Below the pieces are notes generated by a model. The model was not told where the DNA came from. It saw only the letters and a list, made by a program, of their open reading frames with translations, and did no database searches. The translations under genes were made by a program, and so were the position numbers. From assembly GCA_905198295.1 (NCBI GenBank), contig CAJKBW010000058.1, positions 1 to 18,403 of the forward strand: a DNA stretch of 18,403 nt, written 5' to 3'. Numbering within the stretch: the stretch's first letter is position 1; the number at the start of each line of letters is the position of its first letter. Positions 13,987 to 18,403 of the stretch are shown here, in pieces. Source of the DNA: an uncultured Oscillospiraceae bacterium (GTDB taxonomy: Bacteria; Bacillota; Clostridia; Oscillospirales; Acutalibacteraceae).

Positions 13987-14847
13987 TCATTTGGCTGCCG
14001 ACAGGATTTCCAGCGTCTGACTATCCATTACTACGCTGTTGTTGAACAGCTCCCCGTCGCCGAACATCCAGGCCGTCTGCCCGACACGGCCAATATCCTC
14101 ATACCAGTACACCCTACGGTACACCACTTTTGCCCCCGGTGTCCGTCCCTGTTCCTCCATATAGGCCAGGTATGCCTGCTGTGCTGCCCGCGCATTTTCT
14201 TTCGGTTCAAACATAGTGCCATCAGAAAAAACTGGCCAGCGGCAGGACATCTCCGCTACCCCATCCTGCTTCACTATCAGGCGCGCTCCGTACTCTTCGG
14301 CCAACAAAGGAACCCCTTTATACACCGGGACAAAAAAGACCAGACAGCCCGCTTCTTCGTCAGCGCGTACATAAGAAAGCGTGCGGGTATACCCGCTTTC
14401 CGGCAGCAGGCCGCCCATGCGCAGAAACGCTTCCGCCAGTTCCAGCGCCCGTTCGGCATCGGCCGAGCCGCTGTCCGCACCGACTGCCGCATCCGTATAA
14501 TCTACCCTGCCGTTTTCACCAAACACAATTTTACGCGCCGGTGATGTTTCGTAAGCGGCACAAATTGCTGCACACTCCTGTGCGGTCGGTTCCAGCGGCG
14601 CGCAGTCGATATATGCCGGTGTATCCGCGGCAGACTCCAGCACAAATTCCGGTCCATCCTGAACAGGTACCTCTGCAGCAAACTCACTCATCCGATGCGG
14701 CATATCCTGTTCCAGTATTTCCGGTTCCACCGACTGCTTCTGCCAGGCAGCCAAAGCTAAAACCGCAGTCCAAACCACCGCAGCAGCCGCATATAGACTC
14801 TTTACCCAAAAAGGCGTTTTCGCCCATACTCTTTTACGAACCGGCAC
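13987..14847 (-). CDS. Membrane-anchored extracytoplasmic protein of unknown function
   Basis: Product of 286 aa. A basic N-terminus (MPVRKRVW) is followed by one membrane helix at about residues 13-34, then an acidic outer domain. The middle has AERALELAEAFLRMGGLLP, then SYVRADEEAGCLVFFVPVYKG, and the C-terminal part repeats a similar layout (AAQQAYLAYMEEQG, then YRRVYWYEDIG). This helix-then-strands duplication resembles the PepSY/YycI type of outer domain, which modulates histidine kinases or proteases. The resemblance is a weak inference and no kinase is near. It starts at GTG 14847, eight bases after GAAGAGG; no in-frame ATG is suitable. It has its own promoter at 14901-14928 and is separated by a terminator from the gene to its right. 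Confidence 0.75.
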   Translation of the reverse strand: MPVRKRVWAKTPFWVKSLYAAAAVVWTAVLALAAWQKQSVEPEILEQDMPHRMSEFAAEVPVQDGPEFVLESAADTPAYIDCAPLEPTAQECAAICAAYETSPARKIVFGENGRVDYTDAAVGADSGSADAERALELAEAFLRMGGLLPESGYTRTLSYVRADEEAGCLVFFVPVYKGVPLLAEEYGARLIVKQDGVAEMSCRWPVFSDGTMFEPKENARAAQQAYLAYMEEQGRTPGAKVVYRRVYWYEDIGRVGQTAWMFGDGELFNNSVVMDSQTLEILSAAK

Positions 14848-14900
14848 CGGCCATACCTCTTCCTTTATCGATCCGCGGACAGTTTACTCCGTACTTAATT

Positions 14901-14928
14901 ATTATACCCGTCCCCCGGCAAAGGACAA
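14901..14928 (-). promoter_or_regulatory. Promoter of the 286-aa membrane protein gene
   Basis: TTGTCC (14928-14923, 4 of 6), 16-bp spacer, perfect TATAAT (14906-14901) on the minus strand. The leader is about 45 nt. Confidence 0.6.
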
Positions 14929-14967
14929 CCCTTTCCCGGACGCGGTACGCACATTTTCACACGCATT

Positions 14968-14997
14968 CCAAAAGAGCGCCCCGGAGGGGCGCTCTTT
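14968..14997 (-). terminator. Terminator after the 304-aa gene
   Basis: Perfect 12-bp stem (14971-14982 with 14986-14997), 3-nt loop, ending in four T on the minus strand. It begins one base after the stop codon at 14999. Confidence 0.85.
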
Positions 14998-14998
14998 G

Positions 14999-15913
14999 TC
15001 ATTCTTCCTGTTCCACCGCGGCCAGACGATAGCCGTTCTCCGTTTTTTCCACTGTGAAAAGGGCAAAGTGATCCGCCATATCCGCCGTCAGCGGCAGCGG
15101 TTCCCCTTTGTCGTCGATGCCGATGCTGATCGCCTCCACATAGCCTACCCGCACCGTAATGGTATCGCCCTTGCGTTTGATGGCATCCAGAAACGTCTCG
15201 TACTGCGAGGACTGGAAATAGGCCGGGACATGATAGCAGGCCGCGTCCGGATCATACAGATACGCCGCATAGGCGTTCTCCTCGTTATCACCGATGGTGT
15301 GATGCTGCGGTATCGCATCCGCACCGAACAGCGCCGCATAGGATTCATCCACCTCCGATACCGGCACCATCATACGACCGAGATCGTCCACCGGATACGG
15401 ACTGGTATAGCTTTCCCCGGCAATCTGCGCCTGTTGCTGCCGCACCACTTCACGGCGGGTGATCGGCCAAATGGAGGCAAGCAACAGGTCATCGCTGAGC
15501 AGCGAATTGCTGCCAGCCTCCGACACACTGGAAAACGAAGGCAGGTCATACATCAGCACCGGCTCCAGGAAATCTTCCATATCGGCGCGAAGCTCTTCCG
15601 CCGCAGTCTCCTGCCGGCCCTGCACCATATTCACCACACCGACGATCAGCGCCACCACGCCGGTCAGCGCGAGCAGCAGCACAATCAGCCCCACCGGCGC
15701 GGCCAGCTTATTCCGGCCGCGGCGCACTCCGGCCGCGGTATACCGCGGCGAGGAAACACAGGTGTCTTCTGCCGCCGGCTCCGACAGCACTGTTTCGGCC
15801 AGTTCATCCGCCGCCGGCAGTGTTTCCGGCGCCCTCTCCTCCGGCGCCGTATCCGGTTCAGGAGCCGGCTCTTCCGGTGTGAGCGGCTGCTCGACCTTTT
15901 TCCATTCGCTCAT
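14999..15913 (-). CDS. Single-pass membrane protein with proline/glutamate-rich N-terminus, unknown function
   Basis: Product of 304 aa. The cytoplasmic N-terminus (about 1-60) is low-complexity, rich in Pro, Glu and Ala (EEPAPEPDTAPEERAPE). A basic patch RRGRNK at 64-69 leads into one membrane helix at about 72-97. The outer part of about 200 residues begins with an acidic helix (EELRADMEDFLEP) and ends in strands (FALFTVEKTENGYRLAAVEQ) like those of NTF2-like or other small alpha/beta domains. The family is not recognised. The start at 15913 has GGGAGGAG about 8 bases upstream; the open frame to 16006 has none. It begins 61 nt after proA and may be cotranscribed with proBA. A strong terminator follows. 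Confidence 0.78.
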   Translation of the reverse strand: MSEWKKVEQPLTPEEPAPEPDTAPEERAPETLPAADELAETVLSEPAAEDTCVSSPRYTAAGVRRGRNKLAAPVGLIVLLLALTGVVALIVGVVNMVQGRQETAAEELRADMEDFLEPVLMYDLPSFSSVSEAGSNSLLSDDLLLASIWPITRREVVRQQQAQIAGESYTSPYPVDDLGRMMVPVSEVDESYAALFGADAIPQHHTIGDNEENAYAAYLYDPDAACYHVPAYFQSSQYETFLDAIKRKGDTITVRVGYVEAISIGIDDKGEPLPLTADMADHFALFTVEKTENGYRLAAVEQEE

Positions 15914-15974
15914 AGGGTTGTCTCCTCCCTTTCCTGCCGCCGCGCGGCGTGTCTGCCGATTGAAACGCCCCCGT

Positions 15975-17225
15975 TCAGCGGATCTGTCCGCTGCCGGTAA
16001 CGACATATTTACAGGTAGTCAGCTCCCGCACCCCCATCGGGCCGCGCGCGTGGAGCTTCTGGGTGGAAATGCCGATTTCCGCTCCCATACCAAATTCCCC
16101 GCCGTCGGTAAAGCGGGTTGAAGCATTGACATACACCGCAGCTGCGTCCACCCCGGCGGTAAACCGCGCCGCGGACGACTGGCTGTCGGTGACGATGCAT
16201 TCGCTGTGACCGGTGCCGTAGCGCGCAATATGCGCCATCGCCTCTTCGAGCGAATCCACCACCCGCACGGCGAGAATATAATCAAGATATTCGGTTTCCC
16301 AGTCCGCTTCTTCCGCCGGTTCCACCGCACGGCCGGCGAGCATCGCAGCCGACCGCGCACAGCAGCGCAGCCGCACCTTCTTCTCCGCAAGCGCATCCGC
16401 GATGACCGGCAGGGCTTTCTGCGCAATATCCTTATGGATCAGCAGGGTTTCTGCCGCGTTGCACACCGAAGGACGGGACGCCTTGGCATTGGCCGTAATC
16501 GCCGCGGCCATCGCGATATCCGCCGACCGGTCGACATACACATGGCAGTTGCCCACACCGGTCTGGATAACCGGAACGGTGGACTGCTGCACTACCGCAT
16601 TGATCAGTCCCGCACCGCCGCGCGGGATCAGCACGTCGATATACGCATTCAGCCGCATCATTTCCGCCGCGGTCTCACGCGAAGTGTCCTCCAACAGCTG
16701 CACTGCATCCTCCGGCAGCCCCGCCTCCGGCAGCGCCTGCCGCAGGGCGGCAGCCAGCGCAAGGTTTGAGCGGATCGCCTCCTTGCCGCCGCGAAGAATC
16801 ACCGCATTGCCCGCTTTCAGGCACAGCGCCGCCGCATCCGAGGTGACGTTCGGGCGTGCCTCATAAATAATACCCACCACACCGAGCGGCACCCGCGTTT
16901 TCAGGATCTGCAGCCCGTTCGGCCGGCAGCTGCCTTCGATCACCTCACCGACCGGATCGGTCAGCGCGATGATCTCCCGCACCCCGGCCGCCATGCCGGC
17001 GATTCGGTCGGCGGTCAGCCGCAGACGGTCCTGCAGCGACACACTCATGCCCGCGGCCGCCGCAGCCTCCAAATCCGCGGCGTTCGCGGCAAGGATTTCC
17101 GCCGTATGCGCTTCGAGCGATGCCGCCATTGCCTCAAGCGCCCGATTTTTGCCCGCCGTACCGGCGACCGCCATCTGCTGCGCCGCAGCCTTCGCGCGCC
17201 GGCCGATATTCTCCAATGTTTCCAT
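15975..17225 (-). CDS. proA: Gamma-glutamyl phosphate reductase (glutamate-5-semialdehyde dehydrogenase)
   Basis: Second step of proline synthesis: NADPH-dependent reduction of glutamyl phosphate to glutamate semialdehyde, in the cytoplasm. The 416-aa length is normal. The aldehyde dehydrogenase fold is visible with VGIIYEARPNVTSDAAALCLK (117-137), LRGGKEAIRSN (144-154), PRGGAGLI (201-208), the catalytic Cys255 in RPSVCNAAETLL, and GMGAEIGISTQKLHARGPMG near the C-terminus. The start at 17225 is one base after the proB stop, with AAAGGGCGG upstream; an ATG at 17252 inside proB is less likely. A 7-bp hairpin (15976-15993) overlaps the stop codon without a T-run, so it should not terminate. No proC is in the window. 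Confidence 0.96.
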   Translation of the reverse strand: METLENIGRRAKAAAQQMAVAGTAGKNRALEAMAASLEAHTAEILAANAADLEAAAAAGMSVSLQDRLRLTADRIAGMAAGVREIIALTDPVGEVIEGSCRPNGLQILKTRVPLGVVGIIYEARPNVTSDAAALCLKAGNAVILRGGKEAIRSNLALAAALRQALPEAGLPEDAVQLLEDTSRETAAEMMRLNAYIDVLIPRGGAGLINAVVQQSTVPVIQTGVGNCHVYVDRSADIAMAAAITANAKASRPSVCNAAETLLIHKDIAQKALPVIADALAEKKVRLRCCARSAAMLAGRAVEPAEEADWETEYLDYILAVRVVDSLEEAMAHIARYGTGHSECIVTDSQSSAARFTAGVDAAAVYVNASTRFTDGGEFGMGAEIGISTQKLHARGPMGVRELTTCKYVVTGSGQIR

Positions 17226-17226
17226 C

Positions 17227-18030
17227 TCAATCCGCCCTTTCCGCGTCTGCATCGATCCGGGTACCCACCGGCTCCCCTTCGAGCAGCGAATAGATCAGCT
17301 CCGGCTTATCCCCCTGCATAATCACCAGTGGGATATGCTCCTGCAGGGTCAGCTGTGCGGCCTGCAGCTTGGTGCGCATACCGCCGGTGCCCCGCTTGGA
17401 ACCGGCGCCGCCCGCGAGCGCAAGCACGTCATCGTCCACCGCCGTCAGCAGGCTGATCCGCTTCGCCTGGGGGTTCTTATGCGGGTCCGCATCATACAGC
17501 CCGTCGATATCGGTCAGCAGGATCAGAAGATCTGCATGCACCAGTGCGGCCACGATTGCCGACAGCGTATCGTTATCCCCATAGTTCGCGCCAACCAGCT
17601 CGTCGATCGCCACCGTGTCATTCTCGTTGACCACCGGGATGACTCCCATCTCCAGCAGCGTATCGATGGTATTGACCACGTTCTGCTTGGAGTGCTCGTT
17701 CTCCACCACCCGCCGGGTCAGCAGCACCTGCGCCACTGTGTGGTTATACTCCCCAAACAGCTTATCGTACATGAACATCAGCTCGCATTGCCCGACCGCC
17801 GCGGCCGCCTGCTTGCCCCGGGTTTCCTTCGGCTTCTCCCGCAGCCCCAGCTTGCCGACACCCACGCCGATAGCGCCGGAGGTGACCAGCACGATCTGAT
17901 TTCCCGCATTCTGCAGGTCGCTGAGCACCTTGCACAGCGCCTCGATGCGGCGCAGATTCATTTTTCCGTTTTCATATGTAAGGGTCGAGGTCCCCACCTT
18001 GACCACAATCCGCTTTTTATCGTCCGTCAT
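17227..18030 (-). CDS. proB: Glutamate 5-kinase, short form without PUA domain
   Basis: First step of proline synthesis: ATP-dependent phosphorylation of glutamate. The amino-acid kinase domain is complete: VVKVGTSTLT (9-18), VTSGAIGVG (49-57), IPVVNENDTVAIDEL (131-145), LLTDIDGLYDADP (171-183) and GTGGMRTKLQAA (214-225). At 267 aa it stops after the kinase domain. The C-terminal PUA domain of E. coli ProB (367 aa) is absent, as in many Clostridia, and not by a frameshift, since proA follows directly. The start at 18030 has GGGGAG about 8 bases upstream; a GTG at 18081 would add an arginine/lysine-rich tail and is less likely. It forms a tight operon with proA. Confidence 0.95.
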   Translation of the reverse strand: MTDDKKRIVVKVGTSTLTYENGKMNLRRIEALCKVLSDLQNAGNQIVLVTSGAIGVGVGKLGLREKPKETRGKQAAAAVGQCELMFMYDKLFGEYNHTVAQVLLTRRVVENEHSKQNVVNTIDTLLEMGVIPVVNENDTVAIDELVGANYGDNDTLSAIVAALVHADLLILLTDIDGLYDADPHKNPQAKRISLLTAVDDDVLALAGGAGSKRGTGGMRTKLQAAQLTLQEHIPLVIMQGDKPELIYSLLEGEPVGTRIDADAERAD

Positions 18031-18091
18031 ACTGTTGCTCCCCGTTTCCCTTTCAGCAGCCTTCTCCGGCCGCTTGGACACATTTTTCCCC

Positions 18092-18097
18092 AGTATA
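18092..18097 (-). promoter_or_regulatory. Candidate -10 element of proBA
   Basis: TATACT (5 of 6) on the minus strand, about 62 bases before the proB ATG. The best -35 candidate, CGGACA, is at 15 bp spacing, shorter than optimal. No proline T-box leader is seen. Confidence 0.4.
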
Positions 18098-18148
18098 GCA
18101 TATTCCCACGCTGTCCGCTACCATTTTTCCGCACACCAAATGCTGTTT

Positions 18149-18284
18149 TTCGACGATATTTGTTATTTTTTCTTCTATATATACATTTTGTAAATCCATT
18201 TACGATAAATCGTTCAGCTTTGGAAAATCTCCACCTTATGCCGGCTGCTGGCTTTTCGAGGATAAATCGTACCTTTTCGACAAA
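18149..18284 (-). promoter_or_regulatory. Cluster of Spo0A-box-like sites
   Basis: On the minus strand TTTGTCGAAAA at 18284-18274 contains the full 0A-box core TGTCGAA. Two weaker relatives lie nearby: CGTCGAA at 18155-18149 (6 of 7) and CCTCGAA at 18261-18255 (5 of 7). The region 18098-18403 is A+T-rich and has no supported gene. The sites could control proBA or a gene to the right of the window. Confidence 0.4.
18204..18270. repeat. Short direct repeats in the right intergenic region
   Basis: GATAAATCGT occurs at 18204-18213 and 18261-18270. CCTTATG occurs three times in the same region (18234, 18355, 18381). They could be regulator sites or chance in A+T-rich DNA. Confidence 0.4.
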
Positions 18285-18365
18285 TTCATATTTATCTATT
18301 CAATCCTCTGTAAACCCTGTGTTTTCAAGGCATATCGCCTATTAAATATTCAAACCTTATGTATT

Positions 18366-18403
18366 TTCCCTTGTTTTTGCCCTTATGAGCCGAAACAAGG
18401 GAA
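18366..18403. other. Hairpin at the right window edge
   Basis: Perfect 11-bp inverted repeat (TTCCCTTGTTT at 18366-18376 and AAACAAGGGAA at 18393-18403) with a 16-nt loop. It has no T-run on the minus strand; whatever follows on the plus strand is outside the window, so terminator or operator cannot be decided. Confidence 0.55.

Noticed and set aside
14996..16000. Plus-strand open frame of 334 codons opposite the 304-aa gene
   Set aside because: The minus-strand frame has a good RBS, a membrane helix with positive-inside charge and a terminator; the plus-strand frame has none of these.
16969..18345. Plus-strand open frame of 458 codons opposite proA and proB
   Set aside because: Antisense shadow of the certain proBA operon, with no start signal of its own.
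1..18403. CRISPR arrays, insertion sequences, phage genes or a defence system
   Set aside because: No regularly spaced repeats, transposase, integrase or nuclease-like genes were found in any frame; all long frames on coding strands are accounted for by housekeeping or small membrane proteins.

Overview
The window is a compact, mostly minus-strand bacterial chromosome segment of fairly high G+C content. Its gene starts carry strong AGGAGG-type Shine-Dalgarno sites, and several intergenic regions have near-consensus sigma-A promoters. The GSI-alpha glutamine synthetase, the short ProB without a PUA domain, a PadR/HAAS/DUF4097 envelope module, a CCA-encoding tRNA gene and a Spo0A-like box at the right edge together point to a Firmicute, probably a G+C-rich member of the Clostridia (Oscillospirales-like). 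That placement is inference; no rRNA or species marker is present.

Layout, left to right. 38-1450: glnA with its own promoter, minus strand. 1497-2955: galM and a 96-aa protein of unknown function, ending in a strong terminator. 3092-3860: mntP, the first plus-strand gene, behind a perfect promoter and a shared terminator. 3857-4908: azlD/azlC, a branched-chain amino acid exporter. 4962-9956: a complete livKHMGF ABC import operon with an intrinsic hairpin between the binding protein and the permease genes. 9957-10168: a divergent control region. 10169-12242: plus-strand operon of a PadR regulator, a four-helix HAAS/DUF1700-like membrane protein and a DUF4097 beta-repeat protein. 12265-13388: minus-strand pair of a zinc-ribbon membrane protein and a DUF308/HdeD-like protein. 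13389-13986: tRNA-Val(GAC) with promoter and terminator, a second terminator, and a decayed copy of the tRNA 3' end. 13987-15913: two unrecognised membrane-anchored proteins. 15975-18030: proA and proB. 18031-18403: A+T-rich region with Spo0A-like boxes, short repeats and a hairpin cut by the window end.

Functionally the window is dominated by amino-acid nitrogen metabolism: glutamine synthesis (glnA), glutamate to proline (proBA), and uptake (liv) next to export (azlCD) of branched-chain amino acids. The PadR module is a self-contained envelope-sensing unit whose promoter carries an inverted repeat over the -35 box, suggesting autoregulation. No phage, IS element, CRISPR array, toxin-antitoxin pair or defence system was seen. 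Nothing here is clearly a new system. The best candidates for a second look are the tRNA 3'-end duplication, the PadR/HAAS/DUF4097 operon, the adjacent liv and azl loci, the Spo0A-like boxes and the two orphan membrane proteins.
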